A stretch of 64,000 nt of DNA, from NCBI GenBank assembly GCA_032207245.1, contig CM063510.1:157983758-158047757 (forward strand), given 5' to 3'. Positions 1-54,739 of this stretch are shown here, piece by piece (positions within the stretch are counted from its first letter, which is position 1; the number at the start of each line of letters is the position of its first letter). The notes beneath the pieces were generated by a model that made no database searches, was not told where the DNA came from, and saw only the letters and a program-made list of their open reading frames with translations. Origin of the DNA: Pardosa pseudoannulata. Its lineage: Eukaryota > Arthropoda > Arachnida > Araneae > Lycosidae. A program made the translations under genes and the position numbers.

Positions 1-1990
1 ACTGAAGAGAGGAATGATAAATCTAACCTTGTTTGCACAGAATTAAACAGCTGTGTACATTTCATATATTAATAGGAATAGTTTGGAGGAAGCACACAGC
101 AAAAATTGAGATCCACTTTACTCTTAATAAGAGATTTGTTTTAATTCTGCCTATTGCATTAACATACAAATGATGGTAAAAGCAAATAAGTTTTTCTTGT
201 TTAAATTATTACAAATTGAAAACAAGAATCTGTATTTCCTCTTTTTGAGGAAAAAAAAAATGGAAGCATAACTATTCATCTGAGATATAACAAATATAAT
301 TTAAACAACAATAACTGTAGTTCTCTTTATAAGTTAGCAACATATAAAACTTAATGAGCTACCTTTCCCTTTTGATTTACAGCAAGAGGATTAGACAGGG
401 TGATTGTGTCACTAGTAAAAAAACCCTGAAATTTATACCAGTGGGATTCGAGTCCATGAACTTCAATACGGAAGAGGAAAAAGTCAGCAAAACAAATGCC
501 AATTTTATTACCCCTTGCCTAGCATTGGGAAAGAGGATAAAACATTCTGAAGTGCCCCAAACTGAAACTAAATCCCAAAATTTAAATGAGAGTCATACCA
601 GAATGATATCATCATTTTTAACTTTGAATTTTAAACTTACCCTCTCTTTCAACTCACTATACTATGTTTTACTAAAACAGAAACTAGCCAAATTAAAAAA
701 AAAATAAATAAATAACATCTTTGAATTCAAACTATCAAGGTGAAAAATTTCAACCCAGAAGATATTATTTTTAACCCCAGATGGATAATTGAAAAAAATC
801 TGGAATTCTGAGATACTTCTCAAGCACATTCACCCCTGATTACAATAGAATATAATCTATTCATAAATTCTTACTACCTCCTTTCTTAGATAATTATTTT
901 ATCCATCTCATGATTGAAGTATCCTAGAATTACCATTCACTGTATGACTGACTTAAATAAAACCCCACCAACCCCTATACAATATATTTAACAATATGTT
1001 GTTATCATGGATAATATCTCTAATAAGCAAACCCATGGTCATGCATCTCCATGTAACTTCTGTTTAATAATGTATTTAGTTAATGAACAGAGCTTTACAG
1101 CAATTCAATTTGAAACACAAATGCTAAAAATGTACTTTAAGTATCGTTCAGAATACAGACTTGTTAAAACATGAAATACTTTTGATTTTCTATGCATTAT
1201 ATTTGGCTTATTAAAAATTTTCAAATGAAAACTATAAATAATAATAAAATGTAGTAATGAATGTGCATGATTTACAATTTAAAAATCCAAAGATAGAAGC
1301 AGTTAAATGGTGAATTCAGTTAACATTTCAAATATAATTTCACTTTTCAACATTTCATTATGTAATTTCTAAAACTAATTAAAACTGCATTCATATAAAT
1401 AGAAGGCAGAAAGAAGTTAAGCCTTTCCCAATAACTAAATCCATTTATATAAATTAACAGGTTATAAGTTTAATCTCACTTCTTTTCTTTAGATGAAAGT
1501 TGAGATTATGATAGAGTTGGCTGGTTGTTTTAAAAACCAATTTAATTAAATCTTCATATTGCATGTATGCTTACACATTTATCAAAAGATATATTTTTTC
1601 CCCAAAACATATTTGCATGTAGGAAATACAAATATATTTTTCAAGTCAAGAATCATTATTTGCAGTCTAGTTAAAATACTGATTTCTTGCTATACAGGAC
1701 ACACTTGTAATGAAATTATTAAAAATTCCACAAACAAAAAGCCCAACTTGGAATGTAAAAGCAGCTTGCTAGTTAAACATGAGAAAGTATGCAAGCCTAA
1801 ATAAACTTAAGAAATGAAAAATACTCACAGTTTGTGACGAACAAGACATTCCCATCATTTGTACATTTTGCTTGAACACAAATTATTTAATATATCACAC
1901 AAGATCTGTGAAATCATGTATTGAATGAGATTCTTCATGAAAGGCTAAGCCATCTCTCATCTGATTTCATACATTTAAATGTTCATGTAG
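1..1990 (-). other. POSH 3' UTR and downstream flank (boundary unknown)
   Basis: No second gene is seen. The first ~200 bp below the stop should be 3' UTR. Two ATTAAA-like signals on the minus strand, near 1541 and 1061, are possible but unremarkable in such AT-rich DNA. The left part (about 360-845) is repeat sequence (separate entry). The open frame at 354-707 on the plus strand falls in that repeat and is not proposed as a gene. Confidence 0.5.
360..845 (-). repeat. Dispersed repeat, copy 1 (partner at 18325-18990)
   Basis: This stretch aligns in the same orientation with 18325-18990. Shared landmarks in the same order include a GGGATTCGAGTCC-like box, then 'ccccaaactgaaactaaa', then 'ctctctttcaactcacta', then 'tttgaattcaaactat' and 'ctggaattctgag'. 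The box reads on the minus strand like an internal pol III B box, so the left part may be tRNA-derived. The element class is otherwise unknown. Confidence 0.6.
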
Positions 1991-44126
<42,136 letters not shown>

Positions 44127-44504
44127 CCTGAAAAAGATAGTAAAAAAAATATTTTAAATATTAATAAAAACAAATCATTTACTTCATTATCAGCTAACAA
44201 AGTCTTAATTTTTTTGCTAAGTATAGAAACAAATCTAATTCGTAAAGTACAGCATATATTAAAAAACATGAAACAGCTTACTTTTAATCATAAGGGACAG
44301 TTCTAAAAGGCATAATTCAGATAAACATAAAAATATGAAGTAATTTAATTGCAATTCAAGGAATAGAGGTTTTTAAATTTTTCTAAATAATGCATATATA
44401 ACAGTGAAATTGCATGCTATGAATATATGAATAACTAAGCTAAGATTGGAAAGAAACCATTTTTCTTTTTAATCCTTTGCTTGTCTACAACCTTTTAGTC
44501 ATAA

Positions 44505-45430
44505 ATTGAAATGAAGTCCGACTTGGGAACAGCTCTTGAGGGATAACCCAAGAGCAAGGCACTGCAACCAGAGGTCTATTGTACCCAAACCCAAGAAAAC
44601 ATAACCCCATGAGTACCTTAAATAAATAAATAAATAAAGATAGTGACTGAAGAAAACCTCAGCAGATAGTTGACAGGAATATCCTCAAAAGGTAAACAAG
44701 ATCTGATTATTGCACGGGCACTTGGGGCATGTGCCCTGGGAACGAAAATTTTAGTGGGCACAAAAATTTAGTCAAGTGCTTGAAACACATTAAAGTGGGG
44801 AAAAATTGCAAACTTATGTTACCATCGTTAACTTTTAATAGATTATTGTACGAGGTAATTGTGTTTGTCATGAACTATATTGTTTCTTATTTACTTTAAT
44901 TTCACTGTTATTTACTTGATAATTCCCTCAACAAACCTGGTGCTCTTTTTATCCTATGGGTAATTGCATATTTATAACAACATGATTATTAGCAACATAC
45001 CACTAAAACCATTAAATCATCTCATCAATTTAAATTCTTTTTAATTCTATTATTATTTATTTTCTGCACCACAGAGCTTGTGAGTGTGACAAGGTAAAAA
45101 TAAAAAAGTGGGTCACTCTAGGTCTTTAAAAGTCCTTAATTTTTAGCATGGCTAAACAGAGATAATGATTACATAAAATGAAAATTTGGTGTTTTTCATT
45201 TTGAATATTACTTTAATGCTAATTTCTTAAATATGTTTTCTAATTCAATGTTATAATTTTTATATGACTGTAATTATGATAATAACTTGTCACTGTAAAT
45301 ATGCAATGGGGGTAGAGGGCACTAAAATTGGATTATGCCCTGGGCACAAAAGTATCTTAGTCAGGCCCTGAAGGTGAAGGTTCAAAAAAGGTGAAAACCA
45401 AGTTGCTCAAACGTTGTAACATGTAAAATT
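44505..45430 (-). repeat. SINE-3 copy interrupted by a hAT element
   Basis: The reverse complement of 44505-44696 plus 45371-45430 aligns with 59155-59420. Shared landmarks are 'caggaatatcct', 'gggtttgggtacaatagacc' and 'ggttcaaaaaaggtgaaaac'. A (TAAA)n-like run (44619-44638) is within it. The hAT insert splits the body between two recognisable SINE-3 segments. Confidence 0.65.
44697..45370 (+). mobile_element. Non-autonomous hAT-like element, copy 2 (674 bp), nested in SINE-3
   Basis: It is colinear with copy 1 (4078-4670), with an extra ~60-bp segment near 44958-45035 and a duplicated 'gggcacaaaaatttagt' patch at the left. Termini are CAAGATCTGATTATTGC and TCAGGCCCTG. The duplication AAGGTAAA / AAGGTGAA (44689-44696, 45371-45378) matches 7 of 8. 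The first G of CAGG is mutated. Confidence 0.8.
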
Positions 45431-45663
45431 TGTTTGTACTAATCACATTTTGAAAGTCAAAATGACAGATTACTGACAGTGCATATTTAACTTTTCATCT
45501 AACATCATCTTCTTGTCTACCATTATTTATATTCAACAAGATTTCAAATTAGCCATTTACGTCAAACTAAGTAAAATTTGATAAGTATTAATACAAAATT
45601 TAAATTTGTTTATTCATTTATTTATTAGTGTATTTTTTCATAAAATAAACATTTTGCCCCTAA

Positions 45664-46105
45664 AGATTGTACTATGTTTTATAGATGGAATTTTCCTTAC
45701 CTTTCATACATTAAACTTATGTCTGCGTAGGTTGATTTCAGAGAAGAGCATTCCACTCAATTAAAATTTTTCTTTTTACATCTCAGAATATTTAAAGACC
45801 ATCTGTTACCATTATCTGTCTGAGTGTGGTAATATGTATGTTTCCTATGATAGTAAATAGCCTCTAACTTTGAAAGAGAGGAAAGATTTGTACTACGTTT
45901 TATAGATGGAATTTTCCTTACCTTTCATACATTAAACTTATGTCTGCGTAGGTTGATTTCAAAGAAAAGCATTCCACTCAATTAAAATTTTTCCTTTTAC
46001 ATATGAGAATATTTAAAGACCATCTGTTACCATTATCTGTCTGAGTGTGGTAGTATGTATGATTCCTATGATTGTAAATAGCCTCTAACTTTGAAAGAGA
46101 GGACA
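45664..46105. repeat. Tandem duplication of a 221-bp unit
   Basis: The segment 45664-45884 is repeated as 45885-46105 with only a handful of substitutions. Both contain 'tatagatggaattttcctta', 'gtctgcgtaggttgatttca' and 'gaccatctgttaccattatc'. The low divergence implies a recent event. The unit resembles no other sequence in the window. Confidence 0.93.
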
Positions 46106-47168
46106 GACTAGATACGATAGTTTTGCTCTTTATATCATGTTTCTTTCATGGAATAAAATTTTGCTCTTCCTTTGTTTCGCCTTGCTTATAATCTATTATT
46201 CCAGCCCCTTAGATACTCTACATACTATGTTTTTGTTCATAACATGTACTCCAAGGTGTGCAATAGTAAGTTGATAAATAAACATTCACTGGTAAATTTT
46301 TCACTATTTCTAATCAAGAAAATTAGAAATATTTTGTTATTGGATATACCTATCTGAATGTGATTATTAACAAGTTGAAATTTTTCTATGGCATTTTCTA
46401 TTTAACAAACTATTACTATTTTCAATTTAAATAGTAAATTGGAATACGATTCAAAAAGCTAGTTTATATATATTTTTCTATAAAGAGCAGTTGTTAAAAT
46501 AGTTAACTGACTATATTATTTCTCACAAACAAATATATTTCAAATGACAAATACAAATTATGTTATTTTATTTCAAAACTAATACTTGAATATATATTTA
46601 ATGCTTTATTTAGTTGATTTTACTTTACTTGACTTGTGTGTCAGTAGATATTTAGAAATAAATTTTCAACTACCTTCTTGTCTAGCTAGAGACCTGAAAT
46701 TTTGCACATGGGTTGAATTCTGGTGACAATACAATATTCAATCATAAAAAAATAGATTGAAGAAAAAAAAAACAAATCAGTTTGGTAAATGCAAAAAACT
46801 ATTCAGAATACTTGGAATTTCAACTGAGGAGATTTTAAACTAGTATTGCATCTATTTGCAAGCATCATAACTAAAAACTCAAACAAAATTTTTACTTTTT
46901 AACCCACTAAATTTTAACTTTTTTATTTTTATTTGTTAAATGAAAGTAATTTTAAGAAAAATTCTTTTATATTTTACTTGTTTAGGTTATTTTCTTCAGG
47001 CTTGAAAGCTATGATATTTAATTTTTTTTCCACAGCTATAATGTTTAAAGAAAAAAAACCCTCTTATTAATGTTTCACAAAGGAGCAATGGTGGGTAACA
47101 TTTAAGTTGCGTAATTGAGTTATATCTTTAAATTTCTTTTTTATGTTATTATATGCTGATTAATTTTA

Positions 47169-47169
47169 A

Positions 47170-47201
<32 letters not shown>
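47169..47201. repeat. (AAT)n microsatellite
   Basis: Eleven AAT units. Confidence 0.95.
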
Positions 47202-47203
<2 letters not shown>

Positions 47204-47485
47204 GAAACTGTATTACAAAATTTTAATCATGCTTGCAGTAAGTATGACAATTTTGGCTGTGAAAGCAAAATAAGTGATATTTACTCACATATCTTCTTGA
47301 ATTTTTAAAAATAATTTATATAAAATGAATATATGTTCATGCAAGTAAACTCATTTTCAATCAATAAACAAATAAAACATTTGTTTTTAAATAGTAGGCA
47401 GATAATTTGTATGACTATCTGATACTAATGTATCAGATAGAGTGATTAATTATGTACGAACATAATTGAGTGATCAATTATGTTC

Positions 47486-47489
47486 GTGC

Positions 47490-47536
<47 letters not shown>
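47486..47536. repeat. (TG)n microsatellite
   Basis: About 25 TG units. Confidence 0.95.
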
Positions 47537-47538
<2 letters not shown>

Positions 47539-49282
47539 GTACATAGATATTAGTTTAGATTTTATTTTAAACTACTTATCTAGAGTCTTCTTAATGTTTT
47601 GAATATTGAAAATGATTTTAATGAGACAAATCTGAACCATAGCAATATTTTCTAGTTTCTCACTCAAGAAAATTTTTTTAAACTAAATATCTAAATCCCA
47701 TGTTTTTAATGCAAATTTTTCATTATTTCAAAAAATGTTTCAAAATTTTGTTTTTTAATAGTTTTTAAAAGCAAATTTGTGTTAAATTATAAAAGGGTAG
47801 ACCCTTTCTCTTTTATATGCATGTTTTTTTTTTTTTTTTTTTAGAAAGATGTTTAGAAACAAAACTTTAATTGATAAAAAAGACTCAAATATTAAAATAC
47901 AAAATAAATTAACATTTCATTTGCTTTTACTGCAATATGACTCAAAGAATGGGTTCACTTTCTAATTAAATGAATAAAGCAAGAGTGTTTCTGTTATTTT
48001 CCTTACTGCAATATTCAACATCCTATATTCCCCTCTTTATTTTATTTATTTATTTTTTTTTTAAAGGAAAAAAAATTGAGCTTTACACTAAATTAATTTT
48101 TTTTTTTTGAATTAATAAATTAAGGAAATGTAGTTTATGCCTACATTTTAAATTTTATAGTTGTTTTTTTTTTAACCATTCTCATAATAATGTGTTTAAA
48201 TAATCACATTACTAGTTTACAAACTATTTTTTCTTACAGGCATTATCAAAAAAAAAAAGAAAAAAAAAGAAACCCTTATGAATATATATGTAAATATATT
48301 TATTGTTAAGTGAAAAATGAATTTTTACATTTTTGTACAAGAAAATAAATAGATAAAACAAAAAGTATTTGAATAATCTCACATTGTGATACTTAATAAA
48401 AAAAAATCTATAGATAGATTTTTTTTTTTAAAGAAAATCTGTAAAATACAGGCTTCTATGCTCTCATTTTTTTAAATATCCCTTTCAAAGTGTTAAAGCT
48501 TTTCTCTTGCAGATGTTATGAAACTCTGCACTGTGAAAGATTCATTGCTTTTATAGTTACAGGAAGAGGGCTGAAGTTTTTGGGTACAAAAAACTAACTT
48601 TTGGGTATTTTGATATTCTGAACATTCCAAGAATTTAAACCTAAAAAATGAAAAGGTTAAAAACAAGATTTTTTTATGGCTGAAACCAATATAACCCTAT
48701 AATAAAAGATAAACCTATTTTTTAATCATTTTACTTGAAAAACCTTTAAAGTTATACCAAGCAAAATAATTAGTATTGTATTGCTAAATACTTAGCTTTT
48801 TTTCATATCCAAATATAGTAAATTGGGGTATAAAAATACTTGTTTAGCTTTTTTTTCAGCAACATTCTGTTAGTTTTCCCTCCCCCCCCCATGTTTATTC
48901 AAAGCATTTATTTAGCTTCTGAATTAAAACTGATTAAAACATATAATAACATATTAAAACATATTAAATATGTCTATGTTTAAGTAAATTCTGACATATT
49001 GCACTTTTCTACACCTCTTAATAAATTTAATGAACCAAATTAGAGATCATCAAATCGTCAACTGCCAGCTTCTAGGAGCTCAGGGGAAATAATCAGTATA
49101 TCAGTGTCTCACTCAGGTAGGCTAACCTGAAGCAACTATTATCTTTAAAATTATTTAATCTTAAAATTGCTTTCATCTATATAGTCACAATCCAGGAAAA
49201 TAATTACCCTGATATTTTCTCCTAAATTCTTTCTACATATATTGTAATCATGCAACATTTCTTGGAAATGTGCTAAATTTTG

Positions 49283-50181
49283 ATTTGGTTTGGTTTGGAG
49301 CACTACGATCTTACTGTTAAACAACACAAAGACTAATGAAAGTGAGACCTACAGGCTTGCAACTGCTGAGATACTTTCAAAAAGGTGAGAAAAGTGACAA
49401 ATAATACAGAATAAGTGACTAAGAAGTGACTAAACATTGAAAAAAAAATGATTTTTTTTTCTCCTCTTGATTACAGATGCTATTATTAAGATCTTTCTAT
49501 TTATTTTAACTCTAGATTAAATGATTCATGCAAGACATGATTTTAGCGTCAAATACAAAAAAAAAAAGGTTAAAAATTCTGTTTAACACAACTCAACATT
49601 GCATTTTATTCAAGAAAATCTATACATTAGATTTGAAAACATACAATACATTAATTTTATAATCACAATTTTCTGCATATATTAATGATGTTTCGAAATA
49701 AGTACATAGCTAGATTAGAGTATCTAAATGAAAATTGTGAAGAAAAAGAAAAAGAGAAATGTGTGCTTTGACGTAAATTACTTTAATGTATTAAATGTAC
49801 ATTTCAGTACAAATGCAGATTTCAGGATCTTGATTACGACTTTTTAAAATCACTAAATTCTGAAAACCATACGACTAATTACATTTTAATAAGAAAGATA
49901 AGATTAGATCATCACATTTTGGGTTTTTATTAAAATATTTTGTTATTAATTCAGATTTTCTTTTTTCAACAACAGACTTTTGCTGTGATATATCATGAAA
50001 AAGTGACTAAAAGTGACTGTTTACTTAAAAAAGTGACTAAAGGTGAGAAAAGTGACAGAATTGCAAGCCTGGACCTACAGCTTAAACCAATTGAGAAGGC
50101 CTATGACTATGCATGTCATCAGCTGGATTGGATCTCACAAACTCCAGTATTGAAGAGCAACACCGATTTGGCCATCCTGCG
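49283..50181 (-). mobile_element. SINE-1 copy carrying a nested transposon
   Basis: The left part (49283-49351: 'gatttggtttggtttggagc', 'agactaatgaaagtgagacc') and the right part (50078-50181: 'cagcttaaaccaatt', 'ctccagtattgaagagcaac') together give the full order of the reverse-complemented SINE-1 seen at 56608-56782. They are separated by copy 3 of the 6-bp-duplication element. The open frame 49940-50218 runs across this junction and is an artefact. Confidence 0.8.
49352..50071 (+). mobile_element. 6-bp-duplication inverted-repeat element, copy 3 (720 bp)
   Basis: The ends are CAGGCTTGCAACTGC and TTGCAAGCCTG, with a perfect duplication GACCTA at 49346-49351 and 50072-50077. The flanking SINE sequence shows directly that these 6 bp were present once before insertion. 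It is colinear with copies 1 and 2. Confidence 0.88.
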
Positions 50182-50469
50182 GTTGTTAATTTTTTATTCA
50201 GTAGCAATTGTGTCTTAGCAGGGGTAGGATTCATCATATTTTGCATTTATAGAAGAAACAAGTAAAATTTTGGGTACATGCTCGCAGATTTTTGGCATTA
50301 AGATGCAGCTAATATTTTCACCAATCTCTCAGAATAGTCAAAATCCCTTAAGAGAAAAGGGTATGTCTTTTCCATATGCAGTGAGGATAGAGTTGCATTT
50401 ACTCAACAATAGGTATGTTTCACACGTCAATAGATACACGTTAGTTTGATTCTTTTTATTGGTGAAGGA

Positions 50470-50580
50470 TGTGCAGATTTTTTGTTTACAGTAAAAAAAT
50501 TTCAACAGATTTTAGTTCAAGTTGACTTGTGATAAAGCCTTTAATCTGTTGAAAAATTTTCACTACAAAAAAATTGCACA
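50470..50580. repeat. Imperfect hairpin, probable MITE core
   Basis: 'gtgcagattttttg' with 'aaaatttcaacagatt' (50470-50510) is matched in reverse complement by 'aatctgttgaaaaatttt' with 'aaaaaaattgcac' (50540-50580), leaving a ~30-base loop. The outer boundaries were not found. Confidence 0.6.
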
Positions 50581-51655
50581 TTATTCAACGGGAAAAGGAA
50601 CTTTAAACTGAAAGTGGGATAAGGCCTTAAATTAACTTATATATGAATGATGCAACTAAAAGCAATGAAATATTTTCTTAAACTTAAACTGGAATGAAAA
50701 AGATACCTAAATAATGAATATTTAAACAAAATTTGCAATACCTTTAAAGTGAAATGGAAAATTATCTTACCTTAAAAGAAAATAACATACTTTAAAGCAA
50801 TTTAACAAAATGTTAACTGTTTAGTTTTAATTAAAAATATATTTCAAAATAGATTTTCTTTGAAGTTTTGGTAAAATTGAACCTACAATCATACATATTT
50901 TTAATCTTAAAAAAAAATTTAAATCTTGCAAGGGATCATTGTTTCTTGATTCTGTCAAAAATCTAAATACATTATTACTTGTAATTTCTTCTGAATTACC
51001 CATAGGGCAAAAAACATTTTCCTAGAGTTTGTGAAACTTTGGGAAATTCCCTAATTTTTACGTACTCTGAAATTTTCCAGGAGTGTTAAATGTCATGACA
51101 ACTCAGAGATTTCCCAGTTTGTTTGTTTTTTCCCTGATGAGACAACCTTGCTCTAGCTCTGAAAATATTTGGCCTCTGTTTCTAGAAAAATACCCAATTT
51201 TGTGAAGGCTTTTTTTTCTTTTTCCTAGTCAGAAACTTTTGAAAACAAGTACAGAAAGAGATTTACTGATAAATATTTAAACAACTGTATTTGAATGAAA
51301 ACCACTAACTACTTTCTATACATTGAAAAACATGTTGATGACCAAAAAGTGTCATTCTCATTCACGTTAATAATTATGCATAAAATAACGCATCTTTATG
51401 AATAAAATAACAATTTTTACACATCTAAAAATTCTTTATTACTAAAACACTTTAATATTTTTTTTTTGTGTACAATTCAATTCAAATTTATTTTCTTAAA
51501 TAGTCTTATTTAAATAACTTTCAAATTTACTAGAAATGTTTATAGATAATAAACAAATGTAAAATTTGAAACAAAAATGTTTTTTTTTTTCTTTTTTAAT
51601 TTTACAGAAAGATTAAAAACAGTATGGTTTGATGCTTCATAAATTTAATACTCAC

Positions 51656-51739
51656 TGCACTAGAAGATAATATGAAATCAAATACTGAGTAATACTGGAT
51701 ACAAGTTTTAACAGTGGTTTTATCTGACATGTCAAAAAC
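51656..51739 (-). other. Candidate 5' exon b of POSH (84 nt)
   Basis: A poly-pyrimidine tract then CTAGCAG acceptor is followed by 28 open codons (VFDMSDKTTVKTCIQYYSVF, DFILSSSA) and a GCA|GTGAGT donor. Both splice sites are good. It is phase 0 at both ends and in frame with candidate exon a (54491-54541). If spliced to coding exon 1, the frame ends GAT GAG TAA across the POSH start, so it would act as an upstream ORF. It may also be chance. Confidence 0.35.
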
Positions 51740-53389
51740 CTGCTAGTAAAAAAAAAAATCAAAAACATATAAAATTTGTGTTATTTTATATTACAATAAT
51801 TAGGTAACAGCAAGTCATTCACTGTTATAGATTAATTATTTTTAATTGCTTAACTGATAAAGCATTTTCCAGAATACTATTTTACTCTCAAATCTGTTAG
51901 GTATTGACAAATGCTTGAAACAGTTAATGCGTTATTGAATGTTGCGAAGTAATTTTAATCCTGACTATAAAAGATTAAACATTTAACAACAGATTATCAT
52001 TATGTTGATACATTTCATTTTAATAAATAATTTATCTTAGAAAGATGGTCAAATTTTGTCTGATTTATAAAGTTAGACCAAAAGATTTAATAAAGTACTA
52101 AACAGTTATTTCTCTACATCAATTATGATATTGCACAAATAAAATTATTTAATTAATCTTATCTATCAGTAGAAAATCCTAGTTATAAAATTGAAATAAT
52201 TTCAATTACCTTTAATTGTACTAAGAAGCACTATTAATTATATTCTATGTTTAAAATGTAATTAATATTTATTGATCACTTTGAATTCAATTACTTTAAT
52301 TTCACAGAAAACAATTAAGAGCAATCAAGTCCTTTTAATTGTATTGTATATTTAAAATAATATATTTGAGATTTAAAGGAGTTTCTGACAGTTTAATCTA
52401 GTTAAAACACGATTTAAATGGTATGTCAAAAACCCAAACCTGCTGGATATTTATTTGACTCATAGAAATATTTTATAAAAGTTTGAAAATGATTTCTAGC
52501 ATATACAAATGTTTTGAATACAGCATTCTGGATACTTTTTGATCACATTAATATACACACTATTAATTCAAAATAATAAATCAAAGCCTTTATCCATAAA
52601 TTTAAGTAATGCCTCATTAACATTAATTTTTGGAATTACCCCTTTGGAATTTACCCTGGAGTTTCTTATTTATGGATGGTAATTACTACAGAAAAAACTT
52701 TAATATCTAAATTGTTTAAGGTGAAGTATTTTGAGAAAATCATCACTCTCTTAAATAATTTTCAGGCCATATATTTACCTTGGAATTTTAAAAAACATGA
52801 AGTTGAGATTGAACTGTTTTGTTCTTTTTCAAGTAAATCTTTACAAATCAAAATTTTTATCAAAAAAATGAATATATAACAGCCTGATTTCGATATAAAA
52901 ATACCAAACCTTGTACTGTTATGCTTGGCACTTGATAGTTTGAAATTTTATTGTTTGTCATAAATAAAACGTGTAACACATATTTCTCATTGTATATTTT
53001 AAATTATATACACATGCATCATGGTTCTATAAACAAGATGTGCAATAATATGATCAATCTAATGAAGAGTACAAACATTAAGTATCCAATTTTACTACTG
53101 CTACAAAACAAAAATTAAAAACTAGATTATTTTCAAGCACTGTAAATCTAACACTAAGAAAAAAAGTAATAAAAACTACCTAGATAGTTTAAAATTTCAA
53201 AGGAGTTTCCTATAGTTCTTCTGTTAGTCATTTATATCATTTTTATAACATTTATTTCAAAGAATAAATCAGCTATTTTACTAATTTTTAAAAAGGATAA
53301 TGACATATCAATTCAACCAAACACTGACATTCTGTATTACTTCCAATAAAGGTAATAAAATTTATTATTTTTCTGTGCCTGTGTATCTA

Positions 53390-53393
<4 letters not shown>

Positions 53394-53464
<71 letters not shown>
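53394..53464. repeat. (AT)n(GT)n microsatellite
   Basis: About 24 AT units followed by 11 GT units. Confidence 0.95.
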
Positions 53465-53465
<1 letters not shown>

Positions 53466-54490
53466 ACTAAATTTAAAACATATATTTATAAAATTTGAGA
53501 GAGTATATATATATTGTTCAATTGGAGTAGTTTTATAGTTTACAACCAAAATAATAACAAGTACATAAAATTATGTACACTTTAAAGTATATAGATTAAA
53601 ATACTTTTTCATATGTGGACATGTATGTATTTAAAAAAATATTATTTTCGATATATATATTTATACCAAATATGTAAGCTTAAGCATTAATTATTTAGAT
53701 TTTACCACATAGTGTAAAAAAAAAGTATATGTATAACAATCACTATCAATGCATTGTTTATATACACACAAGTCTCTTTAAACGGAATTCAAACACTTAA
53801 CACTTGTAGTTGCAAATACCAAATATAAGAAAGAAAATTAAGTAGAAAAGCTCTCTATAAAAAATTTTAATTCACATAACAATGAATTAAATTAAAATGA
53901 AAATTAAGTATATGTGATTCTCTTTACTATTTCGCAATACATTAACTCAAAAACATTAAGATAAATTGACGCACTTTTAAAAAGATGTTAACTTTCAACA
54001 ACGAATAATTTCCAAATTGAAATGCTAAATTAAGAAATAGGATTAAAACAATAATTGATGCATAACTATGAATGTACATAGATGTTTATGGAACAAGCGA
54101 ACCGGTTTAATATTAACATTCTTCCACTTGAGTTAAAAACTTATTTTATTATTTTTCTTTATTTATACATTAAATTGATTAAAACTTAATAATAAATTAA
54201 ACTGTCAAAGTTTCGGTTCTATTTACAGCAGTTTTTTTTTTTCGGATACTGTAAGAATGAAAGAAGTGTTTTTTTCTCTTTTGTCTGATGTAAGCAAGAG
54301 TCAAACATTGTTTATCACTTATATATAATACGTAAAATTCATATAACTAACTACAGAAATTGCGGTGAATTAAAATTACATAATAAATACTTCAAAAACC
54401 ATAAAAACACTGAATATTATGCAAAATTATTTCCAGAGGTCACTGCAAAATAATCGAAAATAGATAAAGCATTACAAAATATATACTTAC

Positions 54491-54541
54491 CCAGTAGGAA
54501 ATAATAATTAGAGGAAAATTACACTTTGCTTTATCCATCTT
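54491..54541 (-). other. Candidate 5' exon a of POSH, or end of exon 1
   Basis: A strong CTGG|GTAAGT donor ends a 17-codon open stretch (KMDKAKCNFPLIIISYW), preceded by a possible ACCCTCAG acceptor. The frame also stays open upstream through another ATG near 54565, so this could instead be the 3' end of a first exon that begins near the 54.8-kb promoter. The nearby promoter and good donor support a transcribed exon; coding status is unknown. Confidence 0.4.
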
Positions 54542-54739
54542 CTGAGGGTATAAACACATTTTTTTCCTAAATTGTAAGATATCTCATATTGGTAATATAT
54601 TTGTTGTTAAAACCAACTGTTAAATTTCAGAATCATAACAAGAACAAAATATAAAACAATAACACACGAATGTTAAAGCAACGGAATCTTTAAATATATT
54701 TAAAATATTACGAATGCAGAACGTTAACGTCTTAAGTAT

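Larger units (their letters stand above)
44128..54490 (-). other. 5' intronic region of POSH
   Basis: Exon 1 of the coding set begins directly after a splice acceptor, so transcription must start further right and this ~10 kb is intron (with any 5' UTR exons). It contains a SINE-3 copy split by a hAT element (44505-45430), a 221-bp tandem duplication (45664-46105), an (AAT)n run (47169-47201), a (TG)n run (47486-47536), SINE-1 with a nested transposon (49283-50181), a hairpin (50470-50580), a candidate exon (51656-51739) and an (AT)n(GT)n tract (53394-53464). The remaining AT-rich stretches show nothing. Confidence 0.7.

Noticed and set aside
354..707. 117-codon plus-strand frame
   Set aside because: It lies in a dispersed repeat also found at 18.3-19.0 kb, where the frame is not kept.
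49940..50218. 92-codon plus-strand frame
   Set aside because: It runs from the end of a transposon copy into a SINE; a chance composite.
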